This document shows positions 11,937-24,508 of a stretch of DNA of 64,000 nt, piece after piece; within the stretch, counting starts at the first letter, position 1; every line of letters starts with the position of its first letter. The position numbers were made by a program, and so were the translations under genes. The notes under the pieces were generated by a model, which ran no database searches, was not told where the DNA came from, and was given only the letters and a program-made list of their open reading frames with translations. The stretch is taken from NCBI GenBank assembly GCA_033807695.1, contig CM066303.1:2418001-2482000 (forward strand), given 5' to 3'. The DNA comes from Daedaleopsis sinensis (Eukaryota; Basidiomycota; Agaricomycetes; Polyporales; Polyporaceae).

Positions 11937-14900
11937 CTATTTCGAAGGCAATGGGGGCACGGGAGGTATCTCTGGGACGGGGGGCATCGGCTGCTGACGT
12001 GGCCGCGACAACTTGCGCTTGTCGAGCTCCTTCGCATGCGCCTCGCGCTCGGCCTGGAGGCTGGACATCGCCTGGAGTTGCTGCGTGATAAAGTCGGACG
12101 AGCCGGGCCTGCATCGGGATACGCATGTCAGTTCAGTGTGTCCACAGTCAGTGATCGAGTCTGCGTTGCGGACAACACGAGAGATGGGGGGATGAGGACA
12201 CGGAAACGCACCGCATGCGGAGGATTCGGAGGATAGTCTCGCCGTTGCTCACGTCCTTCTCCTTCTCCTGCTGTTTCTCCTTCTTGCGGCTCTTGATCGT
12301 GCCCAGGTTGCGCTGCTGGTACACGCTCTTCGCCCGCTTCTTGATTGACGGAGCGGCCCGCAAGCTGTGCTGCATCATCCGCACGCACTCCTCCATGAGC
12401 GCGTCGCTAGGTAGGCCGCACAGAATCAGTTATGGACGTCTTCGTGTTAGATGGCCCACAATGGATGCAGTAAGACTCACGTGGGCCAATCGTAGTACAG
12501 GCGGATCGACATAACGTCGCGGTACTTCTGGTTGTGCAGCGCTTCCAGCGGTCTGCCTTCTCCGTCGGCGTGGAACCAATCTTTCAAGAACTGCGCGGCG
12601 ACTATCAGCCGACAATCCGCGCTGCGCGCACGATACATCACACACCTTCAGCCACTTGAAGACGATATCGACCTCCTTGTCGCTGAGAGGCTTCATGTCG
12701 CTCTGCACTTCGGATAGTGGCGGGATGAGCAACCCCTCAATCACGTTCAGAATCTCCTTCCAGATGCGCGACATGATCATCTCTTTCGTCGTCGCGCTCA
12801 AGAAAGTATTCAGCGTTCCCATGTTCGGCTCCAAGAACTCGAAGAGCGGCTCGATCGCTTGCTCGATCTCAACGTCTGTTAGATTCTCGGGTTTGAAGCG
12901 GGGCTTCTCAGACTGCGGCAGAGGTATCTGAACGTCGTCTTTGCTCCCGAGCGCCGAGCCGAACAGCGCGGTGACATTCCCGAACGCCTTGTTGTAGTCG
13001 ATGCTCCCGACAGTGTTCTGCTTCAGCAGCGACTTGAGCACCGGCCGTGACAAACTTTGGCGAATGAATGGCGTCATCTGCGTGCACAACATGAGATTCG
13101 TCCATACGACACGGGGCTGGTCTCGTGAGCATACACACCTTGTCGATGAAGATCCGAACCATGTCGCTCTCGGCGCGTTTCAGTGAGCGGAACGCGCGCC
13201 CAAAATAGAACTGTAGGTCATCCTTCTCGCCCTCCATACTTACTCGGAGCAATATACGTCCTTGAGTGTCCAAGTCGAACCACAACTCGTGCGTCATGTA
13301 ATCGCCGAACCGCTTCGGATCCAGACAGAGGTAGGCGCGCCCGACTGTGTCGTGCTTGCCTAACAGTGCGCGGTCGCGAACACTGATCATGATCCATAGC
13401 GGTTTCTCCACCGTAAGGTCAAAGGTTTCGTCCCCTGTTCAGCGGGCATCAATACAGTCCAAAGTATCCGAAACTGGGGAGGCTCACATCGTGGGTTGAG
13501 GGTCTCATAGATCGTTCGTGTCTTCGCCAGGCGGTTACCCTGCTCGTCGCTTAGGGTCACGAAGGTGTCCAACCTCGATGACGGGCTACTGTCAAGAGGG
13601 ACTAGGCCCTCCGCGATGGCCACTTTGACGGTGAAGAGGAATCGGTTTCCACGATCCACCTTCTCCGGTACAGGCGGTGCCGCCTCGAGCACCTCCATCT
13701 TCTTGTCCGCCTCCATCTGCGCGTACATGTTGTCCAGGAGACGCCTCGCAGCCTCGACGTTGTTGAGCTTGACACAGGACTCGGCTTGGAACGTGAAGGC
13801 TTCGACCTTCTTCTCCCCCCGATCCGCGAGCTGCTTCGCCTTCTCGAGCCATGCTGACGACTTCTGTGGTTGTATGAACTCTGTCGGCCTAGGGAACATC
13901 TCCGCCATGAACAGCTCCTCGACTGTTGTGCAGTACTGGTTGATAGCCTTGCTGATAGTCTGCATGAAAGTCAGTACAATAGGGGAAGCGATGTACCGCT
14001 AGACATACCTTCGATAAGCTTGTGAAGAAGCGTGCTTCCTGGTACTCGTCGATCCACTCCATATCCTGCAGGAACTGTATTGGACTGCGCAGGGAGTCGA
14101 AGAGGTCCACTATTGATGAACTATGTCCCTCCTCGCCCTCGGCTTGGAACTATGCCATAATACGTTAGAGTAAAACACAGGTAGAAGCTCCGGACCACTA
14201 CGAACCTTGTCTGCAGCGATGGCCTGTTACGATATGTCGCATGTCAACGATTACTGTATTCCGACTTGTGGGAGAAGAATGACTCACCGCCTGCACCCAT
14301 TGCGCCGTCTTGTTGTCGGTGTTAACGAGCCATTGCCTAACATATGGCTCGAAGAAGCCACCAAGGTCGAACGAGATCTCGCCACTGCGATCGTAGACTA
14401 ATAAGTATCACGTTATTGGGCGAGAGAGAGAGACATACTTCGGACAGAACGCCTTGTACATTCCCAGGAGGGTCTTCGTTCGACGATATAAAGCAAAGAT
14501 GTCCTGGATAGGGACGTCTGGTGTTGGACCATTCATCGAATCCTCGAATAACCGTTTCTTCGAATCGTCGAGGTCCATGAGGAAATGGGGCACCTGCACC
14601 TCCACCATCAAGGAGACGACGTCGAGATGGCTATAACATGTGTGAGATATACCGACGTTTACGAACGGTGGAATACTTACCCTAGGATCGGCTCCGGGAA
14701 CCGCTTGTCCAACAGCTTGGCGTTCTTCTCGATCTCGTCCGTCATGAGCAACAAAGGCAGCGCTCGATTGACTCCTGGCGCGGATTGCAGTTCCTGCAGC
14801 TTCTGTCCGTAGTAGCGTGCAGAGACGTCCCTGACCTGGTTCTGGATCTCCGTGATGCGTTGTGCGACGTCGACGTCATATTTCTCGAGCAGTCCACTGT

Positions 14901-16836
14901 CGCGGACGGTCTCCAGAACAGAGAGGAACGGCGCAATATCTGAGGGCTTGATCGTCGGCAGGCCATCCAGTGCATGGTATAGCTGAGACAAGAACGTGCT
15001 GAAGAGGCCACCGTAGATCTGCGCGAGGTAGTCGCAATCCTGCCTCGGCCACTTCTCTAGCTCGACCTCGCTGGTCACGCGCGAGATATTGTGTAGCGCT
15101 TCCGGTACGCACTCAAGAGGCACCTCGGTGCGCTCGTAGAATTGGCGCACGATATCCAGGAAACACGCCACACGGTACGGCTGCCCTATCCGCCAGCGAA
15201 GCGCGCACTCATTGATCAGCTCGATGTGGTCCGGGGAGAGGATACCGAGTGAGACCTCGTCGTCGTCGCCCACCGCAGGGCTGAGCATCGCTTCCAGGTC
15301 CGCAGTAATACAGTATTCAAGGAGACGCTTGTAGTACTTGCGGGGGTTAGGGGGTATGAAGGTGAAATGGAAGCCGACCTCGATGTCGTCGTCGCCGTCG
15401 AGAGCGTTGTACAGCCCATCGGGATCGCTTGGGCCAAGAGACGCAACGGAGTGTCGGCTACTGATGGAGGAATGTCGTTGTGCAGTCTCGTTCGCATAGT
15501 ATGAGTCGGGCCGCCCGGCAGAGTAGATGGAGCCAGGACGCGCAGTCGCGGGGAGAACTTCGGAGGGTGTTGATTTCGCAAGTTCGGGGTTGAACTGGAC
15601 CATGACGAGCATTAGCTGCGACAGATGAGATGTCTCCAGCGTGCGCCAATACTGCCAAGCAGCCTCGCTCTCGAAGTCTTCTCGACGCATGGGGAAGGGG
15701 GCGCCGGCATTGATGTTCTTGAGACATGTCTACATCACAGTGAGCAGTGAGCGAGCGCTAAGACTTACCGGAGCATCATGCATACCTTGAGATCGTTGAG
15801 GGCAGCCTGGAAATGATGAACACGAGAATGAATCCGGACACGAATAACGGCTTACTTTCTCGTTACAGTACTTCGCCATATCCTCGATCTCCTTCTGGAT
15901 GGCGTTCACGGGGAGCTTGAATAGTCGAGCAGCCGTCAGCACCAGAGGCATGTCGTTCACTTGCATGCTGATCCGCCTTGTGGAACTGACGGAGTCTCGA
16001 TGTGAAGTAGATGCAGAGTCGTACCCGGAGTCTGAAAATGTCTGTTGTGAGGGGGCGAGCTTGGCGGTGTACATGTCTAGCCTGGCTGTGAGCTCGGGCG
16101 AGACATGGCTAATGTGGCGGAGACATTCTCGAAGGAGACGGATGAATTGTGCGATGTGGTTGTTGAGCTCCATCTTCCATCCATCCCCTGCAAGCGAAGG
16201 CTCCTTCTTGAGTGTATTCGTCGCGTTAGTGGCGAACATCAGGATGAGCTCCTCAATCTTGCGGTTCTCTTTCATCTGCCTCCGGAAAGTCTCGTCCTTG
16301 ACTTGGCCATAGAATACGGCCATCGTTCGTCGCGTTAGCTGGTCAGAGTAGCTATGTGGAGCGCTCGATATGTTGTCTGGAGATCACGATAATGGAAGCA
16401 CGCACGCAGCATCCTTGCCCATAGCAATATCCTGCAACTTCTGCTCCAGTACCTTGATCAGGTCTTTCGGGAACCGCACTCCTTTCTGTCCATCGCGGAA
16501 TAGGTCCCCCAAGGAGAACATCGAGCTAGATATTGCGCTGTGTATCCGCGACGAATAGTCTCTATCGCGTTCGGGTTCCGCATGCGCAGCTTGAGCCTCG
16601 ACGGGTTTGGGCTGCATCTGGTAGCTCAAGAGGCTTGGTAGGGTATGAGATTACGCTGTAGCCCCAAAGACGATAACTTACGCCACCCGTAAGACGAAAC
16701 TGCGATGCGTTCATGATGAGCTTATGTTGTCGGTCGCAGGTTACAGACATACATACTTTATGAGTTCCTCCTCCGAAACCCTAAACCGGGACACCCTCCT
16801 CTCATGCGTAGAGCCAGCATAGCTTCGTCTTGACAT
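11937..16836 (-). CDS. Munc13/UNC13-like protein (Ync13/Git1 type), MUN-C2-MHD2
   Basis: A large multi-exon gene (about a dozen introns, roughly 1.2 thousand aa). Start at 16836: MSRRSYAGSTHERRVSRFRV then SEEELI, which joins through a short exon (FVLRVA) to LLSYQMQPKP. The MUN/MHD1 region runs through exons at about 16300-13960 (e.g. FLDIVRQFYERTEVPLECVP, FFEPYVRQWLVNTDNKTAQW). A C2 domain follows (13650-13190, FLFTVKVAIAEGLVPLDSS; TFVTLSDEQGNRLAKTRTIY), then MHD2 (13090-12500, MSRIWKEILNVIEGLLIPPL) and a basic, proline-ended tail to the TAG at 11937. Family members prime exocytic vesicle fusion; the S. pombe relatives Ync13 and Git1 act in cytokinesis and in adenylate cyclase activation. Cytosolic, membrane-recruited by C2. 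Its upstream region is shared with the divergent BAG gene. Confidence 0.9.
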
Positions 16837-17681
16837 AAGATATTGATACGGTCTGAGTCAGTAGATTGTCAAGCTCGATGTCGTGAATGTCGTGAACAAA
16901 TGTAAAGGGAGATCGAGAGCGGTGGCCTGTGGTGGATGAGGTGAGAAGCGCCCGGTGTACGCCCGCCGAAGGCTGTCCCAACCAAGTCCCAACTATCTGA
17001 TTACTGCTCTATTACTGCTCTACTAATGCACGCGTAATAGTCTCAAGTACTACACTAAGTTACCAACTGATATTCATTGATATATTGCTTGAAGTTTATA
17101 TTGTAGCTCATTAATTAGTTTTTATTTAATCAAGGCTATGGGAAGATATTAGTTGCAGTAACAAATGATGAGGAGGCTGCATTGAATTGGTTTCAATATG
17201 GTCTATAGTAGTAGCACTACGATTACTACTACTGTTTACCTTCGTGCATTATATGCCCTGTTTATTATGATAGTAATCTTGTAGTAAACCTTTGCCGGTC
17301 CTTGTGATAAAATATTGCAGTGTCAAGTTGCTTCGCATCGGATAGAAGTAGCGGCATATTAGTGCTAGTAGTACTTAGGTACTTTCTCGGATATATACTG
17401 CCAGCACCAGGGTCCCGAGGATAGCTAAGCGCTTGGTAATGTTACTCGGGCGTCTACACTACCGCTTTTGGAGAATGTCTCGAATATTCTCGGCAAAGCG
17501 ACCTGCTTCTACCCACCACCTCGTCTGTTCTACGCAGTTCCAGAGCGGATTGTTCCCGAACACCCTAATCCGTCTGAAGTATCTAGAACAAGATGCGGAG
17601 GTACGATATATACGCCTTATCTCATTTGCAAACCAGCACTCACCAATCTCATCACACACACGCCTACACCACGTTCACGCC
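16837..17681. other. AT-rich bidirectional promoter region
   Basis: Separates the divergent Munc13-like and BAG genes. The centre (about 17040-17310) is much more AT-rich than its surroundings, with runs such as TTAATTAGTTTTTATTTAAT. A reading frame runs on upstream of the BAG ATG (from 17433), but no upstream exon is needed to make the BAG protein complete. Confidence 0.5.
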
Positions 17682-19874
17682 ATGTTCCCCTACTACCACT
17701 ATCCCACCACCTACTCAGACTCGGACTACCTTCGCGCACTTGCCGAAGAACGCGCTGCTCGTGAGCAGTATGCCGCAGCCTGCCGTGCACAGGAGGAGGC
17801 TCGCCAGCGTGCTGCCCGGGCCCGCGCCGCTCGCCGAGCCTACATGTCACCCTACAGCTCCTATCACGACGAGGACCGCAGCGATATCGACCTCGACCTG
17901 GGGCTCGGCGATGGTGCGTACTATTCTCGGCAGCGCCCGTTGAGTTTCGTCGACGGTCAACGGCCTTACGGCTATGGCCTTGGCCTCAACCCGTACTCGG
18001 AACGCGCACTTCTGGAGGAACAGCGGAGGAGAGAGCTCTTGGAGCTGGAGCGGGAGCGGGAGCGTCGACAGCTGGAGGAGCAGAGGCGGAGGGAGTTGCT
18101 CGAGCTGGAGAGGGAGAAGGAGCGTCGCCGGTTGGAAGAAGAGCGTATTCGCAGGATCCTCCAGGAGGAAAGGCAGCGAGAGGAAGTCGCGCGCCAGAAG
18201 ATGCTCGAGGAAGAACGGCTGCGTCGAGCCATCGAGGAGGAGAAGCTGAGACGCGCGGCGGAGGAGGACAAACTTCGACGTGCGCTGCAAGAGGAGGAGG
18301 AAGCGAGGAGAGAGCGCGAACGAGCTCAGCTCCGCTCACAACAAGCCTCTCTTGAGCCTCTCCTCCGTGCTCTCGGGTTCGTTCCCGCTGCTTCGGGAGC
18401 AGAGTCCGACTCCGACAAGGTAAGCAGACGCATCCTGCTTCGCCCACTAGATGGTATACTAACGAGCGCGAAGGAGCGAACTGGTCGTCCATCCCATCCT
18501 CAGACGACTCCACGCAACCTTCGTCGGAACGGTCCTCCGTCTCCTAGCCCCATTCGTCCTTACCCCTTTGGACGCACCTCTAAGCCGGCACCTTCTCCTA
18601 CCACCCCCAACACCACCACCTCCACTTCGACCTCTATCCCCATCACGTCCCCCAAGCCAATGGCGAAGACTTCCGTACCCCCTTCGCAACCCACGCCCGA
18701 ACAGGTCGCCGCTGCCGAGCGAATCCAGGAAGCCTACCGCTCCTACGTCTCGCGCAGGCAAGCATTCAAGTCTGTCGCCGCGCTTCGCAAACGGTTCCTC
18801 GCCGCTCGCAAAGGCTTCACTCTCCCATCCACCCTCGACTACGAGATCCCGACGAACGGTCGCATCCCGACTACCGTGACGGTTGATCCTGCTGTCGTGC
18901 AATCCTCGCTCGGCTCTGCAGACCCGTTCGAAAACGTGCCGAAGCTTGCGTACACTCCCACGAACGCGTCGCTCCATGGTTACGAGGAGGAGCTCAACCG
19001 CATCCTAAACGCCTTGGACGCTGTTGAGAGCCGCGGCAACCAGGGCGTGCGCATGGCGCGCAGGGAGCTCGCCCGGACGGTCGAGAGCGAGGCAGAACGC
19101 GTCGAGCGCTGGAGTGCGATTGTCTGGACTCGGTGGACGCAGCAACAGGCCGAGCAGGCGAAAGCATCGCAGTCTGGCCACGTCGATTCTTCTTCCCCCG
19201 CACCCCTTTCGACCTCTACCGTTGATGCAGAGCCTGCCGTCGAAACTGCAGAGCCCGAGGAACAGGCGATGGAAGTCGAGCATCCGGAGCAGCCTGTAGA
19301 AGTCCCATCCACCGTCGAACCTGCGTCCTTGTCAGCTAAGGAGGACGCGCCGATGATGGTCGAGCAGGACCCACAGCCAGCCTCATCGTCTCAAACATCA
19401 CAACTCCCTACCACGACCATCTTATCGGAGAATCTCGCTCCTGAACCAAGCCCCGCCGTTCCCCAAGTACTCGAGGAGGTAGTACCCCAAGCTCCGGAGG
19501 TCGAGATCGCAGACGCCGACGACCTGCCGCCGGTAATCGTCGTCAACCCTCCATCCCGCGCCGAACCAGTCGAAACGTCTTCCAATGTCGATGACGTACA
19601 CGTCTCCGACGTCGCTCTCGAGGACCCGACGGCTCGCCCTCCGACCCCTGCGCTGAGCCACGAGCCTAGCGAGGTCGAGATGGAGGTCGAGCCCGACGAG
19701 GTGCGGACGCCTCCGCAACTCGAGCCCGTACCCCTAGTCGCTCTCGATGCTCCTTCTGCCTCGGAAGGGGACTCTGCGATCTCAGCAGCGCATCCCCCGA
19801 CGAAGGAGCAACACATCCATGCATCATCATCACCCGATGGGGATTGGCATGATCTGAAAGTCGACACCTTCTGA
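17682..19874 (+). CDS. BAG-domain Hsp70 co-chaperone
   Basis: Predicted 712 aa after removal of a 54-nt intron (18420-18473), which has a good branch point (ATACTAAC) and an in-frame length. The N-terminus is tyrosine-rich (MFPYYHYPTTYSDSDY). Residues about 105-225 form a long charged coiled coil of E-R-R-R-E-L-L repeats. An IQ-like helix (AAERIQEAYRSYVSRRQAF) is at about residue 322. The BAG three-helix bundle follows at about 400-460, including GYEEELNRILNALDAVESRG. The C-terminal 250 residues are acidic and Pro/Ser-rich. BAG domains bind the Hsp70 ATPase domain and promote nucleotide release. I chose the ATG at 17682 because the frame upstream lies in the AT-rich promoter. Cytosolic or nuclear location is inferred. 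Confidence 0.86.
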   Translation: MFPYYHYPTTYSDSDYLRALAEERAAREQYAAACRAQEEARQRAARARAARRAYMSPYSSYHDEDRSDIDLDLGLGDGAYYSRQRPLSFVDGQRPYGYGLGLNPYSERALLEEQRRRELLELERERERRQLEEQRRRELLELEREKERRRLEEERIRRILQEERQREEVARQKMLEEERLRRAIEEEKLRRAAEEDKLRRALQEEEEARRERERAQLRSQQASLEPLLRALGFVPAASGAESDSDKVSRRILLRPLDGILTSAKERTGRPSHPQTTPRNLRRNGPPSPSPIRPYPFGRTSKPAPSPTTPNTTTSTSTSIPITSPKPMAKTSVPPSQPTPEQVAAAERIQEAYRSYVSRRQAFKSVAALRKRFLAARKGFTLPSTLDYEIPTNGRIPTTVTVDPAVVQSSLGSADPFENVPKLAYTPTNASLHGYEEELNRILNALDAVESRGNQGVRMARRELARTVESEAERVERWSAIVWTRWTQQQAEQAKASQSGHVDSSSPAPLSTSTVDAEPAVETAEPEEQAMEVEHPEQPVEVPSTVEPASLSAKEDAPMMVEQDPQPASSSQTSQLPTTTILSENLAPEPSPAVPQVLEEVVPQAPEVEIADADDLPPVIVVNPPSRAEPVETSSNVDDVHVSDVALEDPTARPPTPALSHEPSEVEMEVEPDEVRTPPQLEPVPLVALDAPSASEGDSAISAAHPPTKEQHIHASSSPDGDWHDLKVDTF

Positions 19875-21692
19875 AAATCTTGATATAATGGACAACGAAC
19901 CACCATCATCCTCGTGTACAATAACACTCTGTACATAATCTAGTGTAGCTACTGCAATTCTATACCACTGCACTCACTCTACACAGATGCGTCTTTTCAC
20001 GAAACTAGCGATTGAGTAGTATACTTGTGACTCGGAAGTTGAAAACCTGCCTGCTAGTGCACAGCCACCTCGCTATCACCAAGTTTATCTCGAGTCTGCT
20101 CCTTTGCCCTTTGCTCCTAGCTACATCCACCGACAACTATGTGCTCTCGTTTCTTTATGCAACACTACAGCTCATACCACGTCGTCTCACGCTATGTGCC
20201 GCTGTCTCGCATTGAATCCTCTATTGCTCACGCTAAGTTTCCTGTCCAAAATTGGTCCAATCAACTTTGAGTGCCAGTCGATTTGGAGCGACGTGCCATT
20301 CGGGCGACTTCACAGACACGCTCAAGGTCTCACACTCCGATGCCTTGTATACTTCAAGTGCAACGAGTCTGAATGATGCGCGAGGCACTAGATGTCTAGC
20401 CATCGGTGGGCGACGAATTGAAGAGCCACGCGGACGATTGGATGCTGAGGTTCGTTCCTACTACCCCTTACGACCGACCTACCGGTCTACACGAGTGCGA
20501 GTCTCCAACATCGTTACCCGAAAGCCGCCAGCTCGCGCGTCGGCGTGTCAATCCTTGGTGTGGTGGACATTGCGGTGAAAGTCAGGCGCATATTTGCGAC
20601 TACACGGACCTCGATGCCACCGCTACCCAAAGCGTGGCAAGTACGCTGTCAAAAATCGGTTGTATGTGCTGTACAAGTTACAGCACATAGTTTTGACGTC
20701 ATACTGTGGGTAGAAAACATATCTCGCCTGTACGGCAGTGTTCTCTATTGTACGCCTTTCTTTGAGTAAGATCTATCTACACGCGCGTCATGCTCATTGC
20801 TATCTATCCACCTTCAGATAGTCTATCGCTATCGGCACACAGGCATCCGTGCCTCGCACGTTCGTGCCTCGGTGAAAGAGTTAAGTTATGCTTCGTCGCA
20901 ACTTCTGGTGTCGATGCGGCTGGCAGCTCGACAGAACGTTACGATTATACTTAGCGATGCAAACCGGAAGCAAGCTCCTCCCATCATACAAAATCTGATT
21001 GGATCGTCGGTGCGCTAAGTATCAGTGGCCCCGTTGGGATGTATTCTGACGAGCGATATTAGGAGTGACCAAGTTCTAGCTCCTAGAAAGTCAGTGGACG
21101 CAATTTGTGAACTGTGTTGTCATCTTTGTACGACCATCCGGTAATCGCAGAGGTGCTTTTGCCCCTCACGGTGGTTGTTAGCTGGGTTACCTAACGCACA
21201 CAGTCCCGCGCTCTATCATTTTGACACTATGTTCCCAAACCAGTGCTTATCTCCTCGTCGTCATCTGATACTACGCCTCGGAAGAAGCTTCAGCGTCTGC
21301 ACCTTTGTTGTGCACAGATGCTTGCCGCTGCATTAAACCTAGCTTGAGCCGTACCTCCTTTACTCTTGTGCCAGTGGCTCGTTTGAAACGTGATAGACCA
21401 ATATGACCATATTCTTTGTAAGTCGCTGTGTTAATCGTGTCTGCATCTGCCAATTGATAGCACATTGACTCGGCTTGTAGGATCCTCACTCAGGCCGTGT
21501 ATCACCTGCGGTTCTATTGATAACGAGGCCCAAACTCTCTCTATCGCCCTCAATTGTGCTTCTTCGATTCTGTTGCGCCATCATGCCACGCTGCGACAGA
21601 TGAGGGTGCTCTATCCGCTCTCATGTCTTGCTATGGTTTGAGCGTACTGTATATAGTCTCCTCGTTTCGTCGTGGACAGGTGTAGGTCAACT
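19875..21692. other. Intergenic between BAG and DUF6534 genes
   Basis: 1.8 kb with several short frames (for example 20406-20690 + and 21271-21489 -) that carry no recognisable domain. Nothing supportable seen. Confidence 0.5.
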
Positions 21693-23979
21693 ATGAACTC
21701 CACCTCTGCTCTTGACTCCCCTACCCCGATCAGCGATATCACCCGTAATGATACGCTGGGCGCATGGCTTATGGGGACTTTCTTTGGACTGTTGTGAGTG
21801 TTTGTCCGTCATTCGGGAACTCCAGAGGCTGATCGCTTGCGAACAGGTTGCAAGGCATGATAATAAATCAGACGTTCCGATACTTCCGGACATTCCCCAA
21901 CGACAGTCTTCTGCTTAAATCCTGGGTACGCAACCCTTACATCGCGCGTCTAGGAGTCTTGGCTTACTACAGGCGTGGCTGAATAGGTGTCCATCGTCTT
22001 GTGCGTTTTCCGCTCACAGTCACCGCGCTTTTCCTGCGAAGGCTGACGGTACCCCCGACAGTCTTTTAGAGCTATTCCATACAGCATTGACAATGCACAG
22101 TAGGTATGATCTCGTTCAGCTGCTCCCTTATTGTGACATGCGCACACTGAACCGTTATGCAGTTACTACTACTTGGTGATGAACTATGACAACCCCATTG
22201 TGCTCGCCCGCCCGACAATTTGGTGCGTATCTTCGATCTGTTAAGCGATACGACGTCTACTCATGCTGTCCCAGGTCAATACAAGTATGTATCTCATGTT
22301 TGCAATGGCGCTAGCTCTGAACTCTGACCATGGCATCTTAAAACTACAGGTGATCTCCATCCCCGCCGTAAGTCGTCTTGTCGTCTTTTCTCGATCTCGT
22401 TCGAAGGCTGATGATTTTTCCTTTCCGTCAGTGCTTGACCGGTCTTCTCTCACAGTTGTGCGTCTCTGATCCGCGTTCAATGCACATCATTACTAAATTT
22501 CGCCTCAGATTCTTTGCACGTCGGGCTTGGATAGGTATGTCGGTTCAAGCACTGGCCTGACATTGACACTCTATCTGATTCTACGTAGTCGGTCCGAGAT
22601 GGAGAGCAATCATAGCATTCAGTGTATGTTGGGAGTGTTCTCTCATGGGGGGTGCCGCTTATAGTGCATCTAGGTACTCTGCATCTGCGCTGCAGCAGGT
22701 AATAAACATCATGCCTAGATATCCCATCGTTGGAGCTAATATTTGCATCGTTCACTGCTCATAAATCAGGATGCTTCATATGTGAGTGTTTATTCTTCGA
22801 GCGTGTCGATGCTATCACTCATAGTTGCCATTAGCTATCACGTTCCTTGGGTTCGTCATGAGTTATCTGGTTTTTGGAGGAATGAACTTGAATGTACTTT
22901 TAGCTTTGCCTCAACACGGCCCGTTGAGACGTTGAAGTTCTCGGTGAGTCGAACCATGAAAAGTGCCCATGGCTTACTGACATCGACCTAGTACATCGCT
23001 TCCGTCGGATCGGGCCTCGCCCTACTGTCAGAAATGCTCTCAACAGGGGTGCTGATCTTAGCTCTCCATCGTAGCCGGACTGGCATCACTAGGTATGGTT
23101 TAGATTAACGAGCACAAATATGAGCATGTCTAATGTCTTTCAAAGGACTAATTCAGTCCTCGACATCTTGATCATGTACGCGATTAGTACTGGTATGTCG
23201 GCCGATGTTAAGACATAACGTTGCAGTACATTCTGACAATTTGTCTCCAGGGTTCTTTATATGGTATGTAGTAAGGTCAATCAGAGTTGCGATCTTCAAC
23301 ACCATCGTGACGCTCATATATACCAGCCTCTGCAACATCCTGAGCATGACGTTTGTACGTGCCACTTTGACGTCAGAAGACATCTTCCTATTATGATATA
23401 CTGAATCGCTGTTTTAGTCCATCGTGTGGCCGAAAAACCTCATGTATGCCGCAACCGGGACAGTCCTCGTCAAAGGTGTGTATGCTGTTCCAGCCTTTCT
23501 TCACCAATGTACTCACCCGCTAGCAGTGTATGTCAATACTTTCTTGGTTGCGTAAGTACCAGACTCGCTCTGTAGACATGCGTCCGCTCATCCAGCTCGC
23601 CCTCGCAGTCTGAACACTCGACAAACGCTTGTGGCGCGAGGAATTCTCGGGTCCGGGGAGACAAGTCCATTTCATCGCAACACTATCCTTCATCGTCCAA
23701 ATTTGCGCGCCACTACCTCTGTCTCTGGTTCTAGGTCATTCGACGCGTCACGGGTGAGCACGAACACATCATATCCAGACGGTCGACGAGTCTAACCCAA
23801 CTGCCACACGGCGGCAGATGGCTATCACCGTCTCTCGAGAATCTACTACAGCCATTGAACTCAAGGCGGTTTCCGTTCTGGTGCCGCCCACGCCGGCAGA
23901 TAGCACGACCGAAGTAAACCCCAAAGCCACGTCTGACATCATCGCAAGGCGCACTAGTGATGACAGTCTCGACGTGTAG
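21693..23979 (+). CDS. DUF6534 seven-helix membrane protein
   Basis: A heavily split gene with more than ten small exons, including a 14-nt microexon at 21973-21986. It starts MNSTSALDSPTPISDITRND, and the first helix reads LGAWLMGTFFGLLLQGMIIN. Further helices are assembled over splice joins: LLELFHTALTMHSYYYLVMN, SIPACLTGLLSQLFFARRAW, GLALLSEMLSTGVLILALHR, SVLDILIMYAISTGFFIWYV and NLMYAATGTVLVK. Motifs QTFRYFRTFPND, FFARRAW and HRSRTG are hallmarks of the agaricomycete DUF6534 family, which has large paralogue sets and no known ligand. The C-terminal 90 residues are hydrophilic, ending DDSLDV. A likely intron lies at 23755-23778. The exact borders of exons around 22,640-22,930 are the least certain. 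Confidence 0.85.
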
Positions 23980-24508
23980 TTAAAATGTACCCCGCTCGCG
24001 CAGAAACAAAGGTACGTTTATGACCATCGTGTTCCCTACTACGAGCCTTTTAGCATACCAATCATGCACCTGACAGGGCTCTGATTGTACGAACTTCATG
24101 AGTGCTGCAATGAGTCGCAGTGACTACATACGCGTCCTCGTATACGTACCGAGTCGTGGGGTACTTCACGAACAGCTACGTGTCTTATCCCCTAACACCC
24201 TCGCTCGCCCTGGTGCCTTCTTCGAGCGGAAGCTGTATACCAGGCCTTCGTCTCTCTCTCTTCTAGATCTTGTGTACAGCAATGCCGGACCGGACTGTAG
24301 AAGCGCGCGAGTCGTGTCTTGACTCAAGTCCCAAAAGCAGTGATAAGACGAGTGCAAGAGGGATACATCAGTAGCGAGTTCGGTGACCACGGAAGAGCAC
24401 TAGGAAATATGTTGAGGTCAATTTAGATGACTACGTACACGTTGCGAGGGTCATTCGACTCACCGTAAGTAAGTTCTTGGGTATGGAGCGGCCTGCATCC
24501 GTTGAAGA
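23980..24508. other. Intergenic between convergent DUF6534 and SRPBCC genes
   Basis: No supported gene; short frames at 24098-24390 are not coherent with splice sites. Confidence 0.5.
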
